A DNA stretch of 64,000 bases from Nostoc sp. MG11. GTDB taxonomy: Bacteria; Cyanobacteriota; Cyanobacteriia; Cyanobacteriales; Nostocaceae. Where the stretch lies: positions 52,317 to 116,316 of the forward strand of contig NZ_JACXXN010000019.1 in the NCBI RefSeq assembly GCF_014904695.1, in the 5' to 3' direction. The notes beneath the pieces are model-generated. The model worked only from the letters and a program-made list of their open reading frames with translations. It had not been told where the DNA came from and searched no databases. Both the position numbers and the translations under genes were made by a program. Every line of letters starts with the position of its first letter. The stretch's first letter is position 1. Positions 55,226 to 63,868 of this stretch are shown here, piece by piece.

Positions 55226-55423
55226 ATGCAAGCTATCGAAACCAACGCTCTTTTCACCGACATCACAGCTGAAGAATCTGCTACCGTTAGCGGTGGTACA
55301 GAAGTTAACTTTGACCTTAACAAATACCTGTTCGTCTTAGGCGTTGGTGTTGTATTTGGTAACCCAACATTGACCCCTGATGAAATCCAATTCGGTTTTG
55401 AAGAAGCCATCTCCTTAGGTTAA
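55226..55423 (+). CDS. Double-glycine-leader peptide 1 (bacteriocin-like precursor)
   Basis: 65 residues. The leader (1-24) has LFTDITAEESATVSGG, the LF-x-(E/D)-(L/I)-T-x-E-(E/Q)-(S)-(A/D) pattern ending in Gly-Gly that C39 peptidases cut. The 41-residue core is acidic at the ends with a hydrophobic middle (KYLFVLGVGVVFGNP) and TPDEIQFGFEEA. It has no cysteine. AAGGAC lies ten bases before the ATG. The core is closely related to that of peptide 3 and unlike peptide 2. It is exported presumably by the ABC/HlyD pair 0.9 kb downstream. Bacteriocin or signal roles are open. Confidence 0.8.
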   Translation: MQAIETNALFTDITAEESATVSGGTEVNFDLNKYLFVLGVGVVFGNPTLTPDEIQFGFEEAISLG

Positions 55424-55478
55424 TTTCCTGAAGTTTAGGTAACTGTTAAACTTTTACCGGATACTAATCTAAAAATCT

Positions 55479-55497
55479 TTGGAATTTTATATTCCAA
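55479..55497 (+). terminator. Weak hairpin after peptide gene 1
   Basis: TTGGAAT and ATTCCAA pair across TTTAT and are followed by GTTTTTCAG. It lies 56 bases after the stop codon of the first peptide gene and could reduce read-through into peptide 2. Confidence 0.4.
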
Positions 55498-55555
55498 GTT
55501 TTTCAGATTTTTCCAGAAATGCTTTAGGGATAAACAAGTAACAACTATCTATTTT

Positions 55556-55593
55556 CTAAATACTGGGGCATCTTTGGGTGTTCCAGTATTTAG
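55556..55593 (+). promoter_or_regulatory. 11-bp inverted repeat between peptide genes 1 and 2
   Basis: CTAAATACTGG (55556-55566) pairs exactly with 55583-55593 across 16 bases. It is 58 bases upstream of peptide gene 2. Possible attenuator, terminator or RNA processing site. Confidence 0.45.
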
Positions 55594-55650
55594 ATTCACT
55601 ACCTGTTTAATCCAGAGCATATTACGAAATTAATTTAATGGAGAAAGAGA

Positions 55651-55884
55651 ATGCCAACAACAAAGATAAAACCTCTGTTCACGGAACTAACAGCGGAACA
55701 ATCTGATATAGTGCGTGGCGGTACTCCCGTGGCTGTTGTGAATCCTAACGGTACAGTTACTATCAAAAATGTTGATGGTGGTAGTAAGTTTGTGATTCTT
55801 GATCCTTCTGATCTTTCCTCTTCTAACCTTCCTGTTAGCGAACCTGATCCTCTTTTAGGATTAAGCTTACCGACTTTGGTTTAA
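55651..55884 (+). CDS. Double-glycine-leader peptide 2
   Basis: 77 residues. The leader is nearly the same as in peptide 1 (PLFTELTAEQSDIVRGG, cut after residue 24). The core of 53 residues differs: VAVVNPNGTVTIKNVDGG, then SKFVILDPSDLSSSNLP and a C-terminal hydrophobic LLGLSLPTLV. It has no cysteine and no clear modification site. GGAGAAAGAGA precedes the ATG. It is between the two related peptides and belongs to the same export unit. The function is unknown. Confidence 0.75.
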   Translation: MPTTKIKPLFTELTAEQSDIVRGGTPVAVVNPNGTVTIKNVDGGSKFVILDPSDLSSSNLPVSEPDPLLGLSLPTLV

Positions 55885-56023
55885 AACGTTTCCACATTTA
55901 AAGATCCAAGAGTGAGTAATTAAAAGTTATCACTATTAATTACTTATGAAGCTCATCGTTTAGTTTATGTTCCTAGGTTGTCAATTTACTCCCCGTTATA
56001 CCTAATTTTAATACAAGGAAGCA

Positions 56024-56251
56024 ATGGAAGATATAAGCCCGCTTTTTACAGAACTCGACTTAGAAGAATCTGCTGCCGTCAGCGGAGGATTCCTTCAAGT
56101 TAGTTTTGATCTTAATACTTACTTGTTCATTTTGGGAGCTGGTGTTGTATTTGGCAACCCTGGACTTACTCCAGATGAAATTCAGTTTGCCTGGGAGTCA
56201 TCGTTTGTATTTGGGCCTCAACCAAGCTCTGTAATACAAACACCGTTATAA
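56024..56251 (+). CDS. Double-glycine-leader peptide 3 (paralogue of peptide 1)
   Basis: 75 residues. The leader (1-22) is PLFTELDLEESAAVSGG. The 53-residue core shares with peptide 1 the pattern V-x-FDLN-x-YLF-(V/I)-LG-x-GVVFGNP-x-LTPDEIQF and then has its own tail with GPQPSSVIQ. It has no cysteine. CAAGGAAGC precedes the ATG. It lies 85 bases before the C39 ABC exporter gene, the usual position for a processed and exported substrate. Confidence 0.8.
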   Translation: MEDISPLFTELDLEESAAVSGGFLQVSFDLNTYLFILGAGVVFGNPGLTPDEIQFAWESSFVFGPQPSSVIQTPL

Positions 56252-56336
56252 ACAGTTTGTGTAAGCCATCAAAATCTTAAATCAGGGTGTTTTTTCATCT
56301 TGAATAATAGGTAAATCAAGATAGCCATCTTACCTT

Positions 56337-58484
56337 ATGAAATACCCTCACGTTGAGCAACACAGCGAAGAAGATTGTGGCGCTGCTTGTCTGGCTTCAA
56401 TTTCTAAATACTATGGGCGCACTTTTACGCTAAGTCACATCCGTGAAGCGGTAGGAACTGGACAGCTTGGAACCACATTATTAGGATTAAAGCGAGGAGC
56501 AGAAACACTTGGATTCAATGCTCGTCCAGTAAAAACTTCGCCAGAACTTTTAAATCGGATGAACGAAGCACCCTTACCAGCGATTATTCACTGGAAAGGA
56601 CACCACTGGGTGGTTTTATATGGCAAGAAAGGTAATAAATGTGTAGTTGCAGATCCAGCTGTAGGTATTCGTTATCTGTCTAAACAAGATTTAGTAGAGG
56701 GTTGGACAGATTGGTTAATGCTTTTGCTAGAACCAGACCCAACTTTTGCTGAACAAACTAATGATCAAATTGGTGGCTTTTGGCGCTTCTTTAAACGCGT
56801 CTGGACTTTCCGCACCATTCTAGCTCAAGCGTTGCCCCTCAATCTACTTTTGGGATTGCTATCTTTAGCTTCTCCTTTTCTGCTACAAATTCTCACTGAT
56901 GATGTATTAGTTAGAGGTGATACAAAACTACTAACTACTATGGCGATCGCTGTAGTAGTAATGAATCTTATTTCTAGTAGCCTTTCACTTGTGCAGTCTA
57001 ACTTAATTGCTCACTTTGCACAACGCCTGCAATTAGGGCTAGTCCTAGAATTTGGACGACAAATTTTGCGATTACCTCTCTCTTATTATGAAGCGCGTCG
57101 TAGTGGAGAGATTGTTAGCCGCCTAAGAGATATCGAGCAGATTAATCAGTTAGTTTCTCAAGTGGTTGTTACGCTGCCAAGCAAGTTTTTTATTGCGATA
57201 ATTTCTATTTTTTTCATGGTTTTTTATAGCTGGAAACTGACTGCATTAGCTATATTTGTAGCTGCATTCATGTCTCTATCTACAATTGTTTTTCAGCCTA
57301 CTTTACAGCAAAAAACCCGCGATGTTTTAATCACAGAAGCCGAAGCACAAGGCGTTTTAGTAGAAACATTTAAAGGCGCACTCACTCTCAAAACTACTAC
57401 AGCTTCACCTCAATTTTGGGATGAATTTCAAAATAGATTTAGTCGTGTTGCTAAACTATCGTTGAGTACGATACAAATTGGTATTATTAATAATAGTTTT
57501 TCTACTTTAGTTTCTGGTATCGGCAGTGTCGCTTTACTGTGGTTCGGCGGAAATTTAGTTATCAATCCTGCTGAAAATCTCAGTATTGGGCAACTACTGG
57601 CATTTAATTCAATGAATGGTAATTTCGTAGGCTTAATTGGTACTGTAATCACTTTTGTAGATGAATTTACTCGTGCCAAAACCGCCACACAACGCCTTAC
57701 AGAAGTTATCGATGCCACAGCAGAAAATGAAGGCGATGGTAAAAAACCTTTTGCAAAAATTCCTGGAGATGCTGATATTACTTGTACAGATGTCAACTTT
57801 CATTATGCTGGCCGGCTTGACTTACTAGAAAACTTTTCTATAACAATTCCTGGTGCTAAAGTTGTCGCCATCATTGGCAAATCTGGTTGTGGTAAAAGTA
57901 CTCTAGCTAAACTAATTGCTGGCTTATATTCCTTACAATCTGGCAATATTCGCATTGGTTATTATAACCTACAAGATTTATCTCTTGATTGTCTACGTCA
58001 ACAAGTAGTTCTCGTTCCTCAAGACGCTCACTTTTGGAGTCGTTCTATTGTAGAAAACTTTCGCCTAGGAGCGCCTCACGTTACCTTTGAGCAAATTGTG
58101 AAAGCTTGCCAGATTGCGGATGCTGATGGTTTTATCAGCAAACTTCCTGATAAATATCAAACTATTTTGGGAGAATTTGGAGCAAATATTTCTGGAGGAC
58201 AACGTCAGCGATTGGCAATAGCACGAGCTATTGTTACAGATCCACCAGTGCTAATTTTGGATGAATCTACTGGTGGACTCGATCCAGTTAGCGAAGCGCA
58301 AGTTTTAGATCAATTGTTTAAGCATCGTCGCGGTAAAACTACGATTTTAATTACTCACCGTCCCAAGGTAATTAATCGTGCTGATTGGGTTGTGTTGTTA
58401 GATCAAGGCAAGTTAAAAATTCAAGGTTCTTTGGAGGATCTGTACTCCAAAATAGGAGATCATTTGGACTTTTTAAATCCTTAA
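56337..58484 (+). CDS. Peptidase-containing ABC exporter (C39 family, bacteriocin type)
   Basis: 715 residues. The N-terminal C39 peptidase (1-130) has the oxyanion Gln (Q8), nucleophile C14 in EEDCGAACLA, H90 in GHHWVVLY and D106 in VADPAVG, all intact. A six-span ABC membrane domain follows (about 155-440). The ATPase domain has Walker A GKSGCGKST (514-522), signature SGGQRQRLAIARA and Walker B VLILDEST. It cuts leaders after Gly-Gly and exports the core peptides. It follows the three leader-peptide genes and is followed at once by its HlyD partner. Confidence 0.95.
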   Translation: MKYPHVEQHSEEDCGAACLASISKYYGRTFTLSHIREAVGTGQLGTTLLGLKRGAETLGFNARPVKTSPELLNRMNEAPLPAIIHWKGHHWVVLYGKKGNKCVVADPAVGIRYLSKQDLVEGWTDWLMLLLEPDPTFAEQTNDQIGGFWRFFKRVWTFRTILAQALPLNLLLGLLSLASPFLLQILTDDVLVRGDTKLLTTMAIAVVVMNLISSSLSLVQSNLIAHFAQRLQLGLVLEFGRQILRLPLSYYEARRSGEIVSRLRDIEQINQLVSQVVVTLPSKFFIAIISIFFMVFYSWKLTALAIFVAAFMSLSTIVFQPTLQQKTRDVLITEAEAQGVLVETFKGALTLKTTTASPQFWDEFQNRFSRVAKLSLSTIQIGIINNSFSTLVSGIGSVALLWFGGNLVINPAENLSIGQLLAFNSMNGNFVGLIGTVITFVDEFTRAKTATQRLTEVIDATAENEGDGKKPFAKIPGDADITCTDVNFHYAGRLDLLENFSITIPGAKVVAIIGKSGCGKSTLAKLIAGLYSLQSGNIRIGYYNLQDLSLDCLRQQVVLVPQDAHFWSRSIVENFRLGAPHVTFEQIVKACQIADADGFISKLPDKYQTILGEFGANISGGQRQRLAIARAIVTDPPVLILDESTGGLDPVSEAQVLDQLFKHRRGKTTILITHRPKVINRADWVVLLDQGKLKIQGSLEDLYSKIGDHLDFLNP

Positions 58485-58508
58485 TTATTGATATTTATTC
58501 AGGTAGTT

Positions 58509-59921
58509 ATGTTACACACCCATAATAAAAAACTTCTCCCATCAGTTCAAAGTGAAGAGTTTCTTCCTCCTGTTAGTCGTTGGACATCTTTAGCGGGGAT
58601 TTTTCTGATTGCAAGTGTTGGTGCTGGGATTAGCCTCTCCTCATGGTTTAGATATGATGTCACAGTGAAAGCTCCTGCGACTGTGCGTCCTACAGGAGAA
58701 ATTCGGCTAGTGCAACCGAAAATTGAAGGAACTGTTAAAACAATCTTGGTTAAAGAAAATCAGCTTGTCAAACAAGGAGATGCGATCGCTCGCCTTGATG
58801 ATGAACAATTACAAATTAAAAAGAGCCAACTGCAAGGTAATATTCAACAGAATAGGTTACAAGTAGTTCAAATTGATGCCCAAATTAAAACTCTAGATGC
58901 CCAAATTTTAGCGGAAGAAAGAGTAGCAGAGCGGACGGTTTCTTCGGCTAAAGCAGATTTGGGACGTAATCAACGGGAATATCAAGAACGTCAAGTTACT
59001 ACTAGTAATGATTTACTTGCAGCAGAAGCAAGCTTGCAAAAGGCAGGAGCAGATTTACAAAAAGCTCAAGCTGATTTAGATTTTGCAAAATTAGATCGCG
59101 ATCGCTATGAGCAGCTAACAGAAATTGGTGCAATTGGTCGGCGTGAATTTGAGCAGAAAAAACTTCTAGTTGAGCAAACAAAAGCAACACTTGAAGGGCA
59201 AAAAAAAGCTGTTGAAATCGCCAAATCTAAAGTAGAATCAGCTAAATCTGCCGTCAATCCTACTACCGCAACAGTGGCAATTGCCCAAGAAAGAATTGCT
59301 CAAGAAACTGCCAAAGGTGAAGCAACTATGGCTACTTTAAAAAAAGAAAAGCAAGCCTTAATTCAACGGCGGGTTGAAATGCAAAGCCAACTTGGGCAAT
59401 CTCAAAAAGAACTTCAACAGGTTGCAAATCAAATACAAGATACTATTTTACGGGCAAGTAGTAATGGTATCATTCTTAAGCTGAATTTGCGAAACTCTGG
59501 TCAAGTGTTGCGTGCTAGCGAAGCTATTGCAGAAATTGCTCCTACCAATGCTCCTTTAGTCATTAAAGCAATGATTCCTACTCAGGAAATTAAAAATGTC
59601 GCCGCTGATCAAAAAGTGCAACTACGAATTAATGCCTGTCCCTATCCTGATTATGGTACTCTCAAAGGCGTTGTCAAAACTGTTTCTCCAGATGCTATTA
59701 CACCCCAAAATAACAATACAGGTTCAGCAACCTCAAATTCCACATCTACTGCTACTAGCTACTTTGAAGCGACTATTCAGCCCGAAAATCTGACATTTGG
59801 AAATGGTGATCGCCAGTGTCTTATTCAGTCAGGTATGGAGGCGCAAGCTGACATTATTTCCAAAGAAGAAACAGCACTGCAATTTATATTGAGAAAGGCA
59901 AGATTAATAACTGATTTATAA
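58509..59921 (+). CDS. HlyD family membrane fusion protein
   Basis: 470 residues from the ATG at 58509 (AGG upstream; a TTG at 58488 would add seven). One N-terminal span (LAGIFLIASVGAGISLSSWF), a lipoyl half-motif (VKAPATVRPTGEIRLVQPKIEGTVKTILVKENQLVKQGDAIARL), a long coiled coil (about 100-310, ADLGRNQREYQERQV... EQKKLLVEQ), a second lipoyl/beta-barrel part (ILRASSNGIILKLNL). It links the ABC exporter to an outer-membrane channel. No TolC is in the window. It is 24 bases after the exporter and surely co-transcribed. Confidence 0.93.
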   Translation: MLHTHNKKLLPSVQSEEFLPPVSRWTSLAGIFLIASVGAGISLSSWFRYDVTVKAPATVRPTGEIRLVQPKIEGTVKTILVKENQLVKQGDAIARLDDEQLQIKKSQLQGNIQQNRLQVVQIDAQIKTLDAQILAEERVAERTVSSAKADLGRNQREYQERQVTTSNDLLAAEASLQKAGADLQKAQADLDFAKLDRDRYEQLTEIGAIGRREFEQKKLLVEQTKATLEGQKKAVEIAKSKVESAKSAVNPTTATVAIAQERIAQETAKGEATMATLKKEKQALIQRRVEMQSQLGQSQKELQQVANQIQDTILRASSNGIILKLNLRNSGQVLRASEAIAEIAPTNAPLVIKAMIPTQEIKNVAADQKVQLRINACPYPDYGTLKGVVKTVSPDAITPQNNNTGSATSNSTSTATSYFEATIQPENLTFGNGDRQCLIQSGMEAQADIISKEETALQFILRKARLITDL

Positions 59922-60189
59922 GGTGCTTAAATCTATGTATTGTGTAGCGATTCAATACCACAAATCTATCTTTTCTGATCAAACTAGAGAATAACGTTGT
60001 TTTTAAATGCACTGACTATGTTAAATATCATATTAACTTATTTATCCATCATGCAATTTTTGAAAGTTACAATGGCATATTTTGACACTTTTCTTGTACA
60101 CTTTAAACAATTTATTTGGCATCAACATACCATAACCTACTTAGCATTTTTCTCTAGTGCTAGTAAAATAATTAACATAGCGATATCCT

Positions 60190-60897
60190 GTGAATCTGAA
60201 ATTGTGTACGCAAATTATACTTTTAATTGTCTACGTTATGACTATTGTGAGGTTTCTGACTTCCTACCATAGAATTCAACAAGCATTGCAATGGTGGTCT
60301 TCTAGACAGTCTATGCGACTATTCTTAGAAGCTGAGAAAATTCGAGAAGACTTATTACAAGAATCCTTCACAATTCGTCGCAGCTTAGATTTATTGGCTA
60401 GAGATAATGTGAATTTATCAATTAACAGAACTCAAGAATGCCTAAAACAAGTTGATAATTTTCATCACTCTTTAGTGGAATTGAGCGATCGCTTATTTCC
60501 GGCATATCTTCAAGATAGCTTACCCTTGGCTATTGAGTGCTTATTAGAACCGTGGCTTGTATCAAATCCTCACCTGTATTTTCATATCAATATGCCAACC
60601 TGCTGGCGACATGAATCAGCTGATCGCAGTCTGATAGTTTTAAGAGCTTTAGAGGAGTTACTTATTATAACTTTACCAGAAGTTTTAATGCCAATATCAA
60701 TTTATATTAATTTAGAAGAACGTAAAAATATTGGTGAATTAATAGTACAAATTATATATCCTGATACATCGACATTTATTTTTTATTCTAGCTTACCAGA
60801 ATTAAACTATCTTTGTGAAAGCTTTCAATTTTTAACTTCAGGAAAATGCTTTTGTCGTAGTCAAAATCTTACTATTGCGTGTTATTTATGTTGGTAA
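60190..60897 (+). CDS. Degenerate histidine-kinase-like signalling protein
   Basis: 235 residues from a GTG at 60190; an ATG at 60238 is an alternative. One N-terminal span (IILLIVYVMTIVRFL), then a helical dimerisation-like region (LLQESFTIRRSLDLLARDNVNLSINRTQECLKQVDNFHHSL) where F-H-H could mimic the phospho-His site. The end (RSLIVLRALEELLIITLPEVLM) resembles an N box but lacks the Asn, and no G1/G2 boxes are seen. A related form recurs in Nostoc genomes next to response regulators, by memory. Probably a pseudokinase or phosphatase for the response regulator 190 bases downstream. Confidence 0.6.
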   Translation: MNLKLCTQIILLIVYVMTIVRFLTSYHRIQQALQWWSSRQSMRLFLEAEKIREDLLQESFTIRRSLDLLARDNVNLSINRTQECLKQVDNFHHSLVELSDRLFPAYLQDSLPLAIECLLEPWLVSNPHLYFHINMPTCWRHESADRSLIVLRALEELLIITLPEVLMPISIYINLEERKNIGELIVQIIYPDTSTFIFYSSLPELNYLCESFQFLTSGKCFCRSQNLTIACYLCW

Positions 60898-61028
60898 GCA
60901 TAATCATTAAATTGTCTTCAGCTTTCTTTAAAGAGAGCGATAAAGAACTATTATGAGTGAAAAGGCTGGGATATCCCATTAATAAGTATATTACTAAATA
61001 ATACAATTTTATATAAGGAAATTTATTT

Positions 61029-61133
61029 ATGCAGGCAAAAAGAAAAATTCATATCTACGTGAACAGTTGGCAGGGTGTTAATTATGAAACAAGCTTTAAC
61101 CGAGAAAGCATCGCTGAAAATTCTGGTAATTGA
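61029..61133 (+). CDS. Possible 34-codon leader ORF overlapping the response regulator start
   Basis: ATG at 61029 is preceded by ATAAGGAAAT, the best ribosome binding site in this gap. The frame MQAKRKIHIYVNSWQG ... ENSGN stops at 61133 inside the response regulator gene in another frame. It may be a translated leader that couples or restricts regulator synthesis, or a false frame. The product matches nothing I know. Confidence 0.35.
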   Translation: MQAKRKIHIYVNSWQGVNYETSFNRESIAENSGN

Positions 61134-61761
61134 TGACCACGAATCAGTTTTAGCTGGAACAGTAGATGTACTGCGAAAACATTACCCTGGTGCTGAATTT
61201 ATCAGTGCTGTAGATGCTAAAAACGCTCTCAATCAAGTTACTAGCTCACAGCCCGATATCGTGGTTATGGATCTTTCTCTTCCATTTACTGTCGGAATGA
61301 CCGCGCGACCTGATACAGGTGTTCAACTGCTCAGGACTCTGATGAAAAACTATCCCAATCTGAATCTTGTTGTCCAAAGTGCTAATGTGAGAACACTGGT
61401 AAGGATTAGACCTGATATTGATAGTCATAAAGGAGGTTTTACAGTTGCAGATAAAAGTCTTTCCACTCAGGAAATGTTGACTAGAGTTGATTGGGCATTA
61501 CAGGGATTAACTCATACAAAAGACATCAAAGGCATCCATTCGGGATTAGAGGTGAAACCAGAATGGCTGAGGATATTGACTCTAGCATTTGAGGAAGGAT
61601 TGCAAGATAAAACTATTGCTGAACGAATGTGCATATCTGAACGCATGGTGCGTCATTACTGGAGTAAATTGCAAGACGCTTTAGATGTTTACCCAGAAGA
61701 TGGAAAGAATATCCGTATTCAAACTGAAATGCGAGCTAGAGAAGAAGGATTGATTGATTAG
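61084..61761 (+). CDS. NarL/LuxR-type response regulator
   Basis: 225 residues from the ATG at 61084 (a GTG at 61075 would add three). The receiver domain has ILVIDDHESVLAG (acidic pair), the phospho-acceptor Asp in IVVMDLSLPF and a long loop (TVGMTARPDTGVQ). The expected Lys is in TVADKSLST. The C-terminal HTH (LTLAFEEGLQDKTIAERMCISERMVRHYWSKLQDALDV) is like LuxR/NarL helices, and unlike them ends with a charged tail. It is placed between a kinase-like protein and a CHASE2 kinase and probably regulates the peptide export operon or its own cluster. Confidence 0.88.
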   Translation: MKQALTEKASLKILVIDDHESVLAGTVDVLRKHYPGAEFISAVDAKNALNQVTSSQPDIVVMDLSLPFTVGMTARPDTGVQLLRTLMKNYPNLNLVVQSANVRTLVRIRPDIDSHKGGFTVADKSLSTQEMLTRVDWALQGLTHTKDIKGIHSGLEVKPEWLRILTLAFEEGLQDKTIAERMCISERMVRHYWSKLQDALDVYPEDGKNIRIQTEMRAREEGLID

Positions 61762-61876
61762 TTACGCATTAAGAGTCAAAGATCATTAGTTATTAAAGAT
61801 TAGTAGAAGTTTGACTTTTTTATTAATTAATAACGAGTGATCAACAGCTGAGGGCTAAACACTAAAGCAGACGCTT

Positions 61877-63775
61877 ATGCAGACTGGAATTTGGGCAAGA
61901 ATCAAAGAGGAAATTGCCATTTGGCGTGTAGGTGCATTACCAGGTATTGCAGTAATTGGACTGGCAATTATTGTTCGTCTCACTGGTGCAATGCAATCTT
62001 TAGAGTGGCTAGCCTTTGATAGTTTTCTGCGTCTGCGTCCTGAAGAATCTATAGATGAACGAATTGTGATTGTGGGGATTAATGAAGATGATATCCGTAC
62101 TCGCAAAAATTATCCCATAGATTCTCCCATATCAGATCGTGACTTGGCACAGTTACTATTAAAATTGCAGACTTATAAGCCGAGAGTAATTGGTCTTGAT
62201 ATTTATAGAGATTTACCAGTTGACCCAGGTCATGCTGAACTGGTTGCAGCTTTTAAAAGTATTAAAAATTTAATTGCTATTGAAAAAGTCTTACCTGATC
62301 AAGTTGCTCCACCAGAAGCATTGCCCTCTCAAAAAGTGGGCTTTGCAGATCAAATTACCGATAGTGATGGTAAGTTAAGACGCAGCCTATTGGGAACACC
62401 AACACCTCAAGGATACAAGTTATCTTTGTCTATACGTCTAACAGAAGTTTATTTAGCTGATGAAGGTATTAGTTTAGAAAATGGTATTCGCGATCGCGCT
62501 GCTATGAGGTTTGGCAATACCGAACTACCCCGATTTTTACCCAACTCTGGCGGATATGTGCGAACTGATGCAGGTGGAGTTCAGGTACTACTGAATTTTC
62601 GGAGTGGTAAAGAAAGATTTAGAACTTTATCTTTAAATGATTTCCAAAGCAATAAATTTAATCCAGATTGGATACGCGATCGCATTGTAATTATTGGGAT
62701 GACGGCCCCTAGCCGCAAAGACTTCATCACTACTTCAGCCATTGAATCTATAAAACCTGCAACCGGGCGAGTTTATGGTGTAGAAATTCAAGCCCATGCT
62801 GTTAGCCAAATTATCAGTGCAGTACTTGACTCTCGACCATTTTTAAACACCTGGGATGACAGATGGGAGTATTTGTGGATTTTTGCTTGGGGTTTTTTCG
62901 GAATTGCTAGTGCTAGGCTAACTAAATCTCCTCTGGAAAATTTTGTAGTTGTTGGAATTGCTAGCTTTAGCCTAGTGGTCTTTAGTTATTTACTCCTGAC
63001 TTGGGGTTGGTGGGTTCCGGTAATACCAGCACTCCTGGTTTTAGCTTTAAATGGTATAGAACTCACAGCTTTATATCAATACGACCAAGCTTTGAGGTCT
63101 AGAATACAAGCTCGCCAAGCCATTATTGAACGTACATTTGAAACAATTCATAATGGGCCTCTGCAAAACCTAGCTAAAGTTTTGAAGCTAGTTCGAGATC
63201 AAAATTCGCCAACCAACGAATTACTGTCAGAACTAGAAAAAGAACTTGAGAAATTGAACCACGAGCTACGAGGAATTTATGAATTTTTGCAACGAGAACC
63301 GCCAACCCAAGATACCAGCCTTTATTTAGGGAAAAGTTTAGTACTAAATTTGCAAGACCCGCTTCACGAAATTCTCTATCAAGTTTACAGCTATACCTTA
63401 GAACGAGAGTTTCCCTGCTTTAAAACTATCAGGATTAAAATCCGAACCTTTGAGCCAATAGATGAACGACGTTTGAACATTGAGCAAAAGCGGAGTCTCT
63501 GCCGATTCTTGGAAGAAGCTTTGTGCAATGTTGGTAAACACGCCACAGGAGTAACCCGTCTTGAAGTCACTTGTTCTTCATCTGAAGGTTGGTACACTCT
63601 GAGCATCGTAGATGATGGCTTGGGAGTTAGCTCATCTAGAGAAGGTCGCGGAACTCAACAGTTTAGGAATTTAGCCCGACAATTCAAAGGGAAATTTCGC
63701 CGAGTCCCACTTTCTCCTAAAGGGACGCTTTGTGAATTATCTTGGCCCGTAGCAAGGTTTTGGTTGCGGTATTAA
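61877..63775 (+). CDS. CHASE2 sensor histidine kinase
   Basis: 632 residues. One N-terminal span (GALPGIAVIGLAIIVRL), the periplasmic CHASE2 domain (about 40-330: ERIVIVGINEDDIR, PISDRDLAQLLLKLQTYKPRVIGLDIYRDL, DRIVIIGMTA), three spans (about 338-405), then a dimerisation helix with H425 in ETIHNGPLQNLAKVLKLV, and a HATPase_c domain with N box EEALCNVGKHA, G1 VDDGLGV, G2 GRGTQQFRNLARQFKG. The His-Asn-Gly-Pro-Leu-Gln phospho-site is that of NarX/DesK-like (HisKA_3) kinases, the natural partner of the NarL-type regulator upstream. Ligand unknown. Confidence 0.92.
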   Translation: MQTGIWARIKEEIAIWRVGALPGIAVIGLAIIVRLTGAMQSLEWLAFDSFLRLRPEESIDERIVIVGINEDDIRTRKNYPIDSPISDRDLAQLLLKLQTYKPRVIGLDIYRDLPVDPGHAELVAAFKSIKNLIAIEKVLPDQVAPPEALPSQKVGFADQITDSDGKLRRSLLGTPTPQGYKLSLSIRLTEVYLADEGISLENGIRDRAAMRFGNTELPRFLPNSGGYVRTDAGGVQVLLNFRSGKERFRTLSLNDFQSNKFNPDWIRDRIVIIGMTAPSRKDFITTSAIESIKPATGRVYGVEIQAHAVSQIISAVLDSRPFLNTWDDRWEYLWIFAWGFFGIASARLTKSPLENFVVVGIASFSLVVFSYLLLTWGWWVPVIPALLVLALNGIELTALYQYDQALRSRIQARQAIIERTFETIHNGPLQNLAKVLKLVRDQNSPTNELLSELEKELEKLNHELRGIYEFLQREPPTQDTSLYLGKSLVLNLQDPLHEILYQVYSYTLEREFPCFKTIRIKIRTFEPIDERRLNIEQKRSLCRFLEEALCNVGKHATGVTRLEVTCSSSEGWYTLSIVDDGLGVSSSREGRGTQQFRNLARQFKGKFRRVPLSPKGTLCELSWPVARFWLRY

Positions 63776-63795
63776 TAAAAGGTAGAAAGTATAAA

Positions 63796-63828
63796 TACAA
63801 AAGCGCTCCCCATTTCTGGAGAGCGCCT
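63796..63828 (-). terminator. Terminator of psbA
   Basis: On the reverse strand, GGCGCTC...GAGCGC pairs with a further inner CC/GG match and is followed by TTTTG-TATTT. It lies about 40 bases past the psbA stop and about 25 bases past the CHASE2 kinase stop, so it may serve both convergent genes. Confidence 0.75.
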
Positions 63829-63838
63829 TTAGTTGTAG

Positions 63839-63858
63839 AGACGCGATGCATCGCGTCT
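63839..63858. repeat. Perfect 20-base palindrome (GAGACGCGATGCATCGCGTCTT element)
   Basis: Ten bases and their exact complement around GC at the centre, preceded by GTAG. This is a dispersed Nostoc palindrome; a related relict is near 32263 (TAGAGACGCGAG...ATCGCG). It lies between the psbA stop and its terminator. Confidence 0.7.
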
Positions 63859-63868
63859 TATTCAAAGA

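Noticed and set aside
59997..60272. 91-codon TTG-started hydrophobic frame
   Set aside because: Overlaps the kinase-like gene by 83 bases in another frame; composition is that of AT-rich non-coding DNA.
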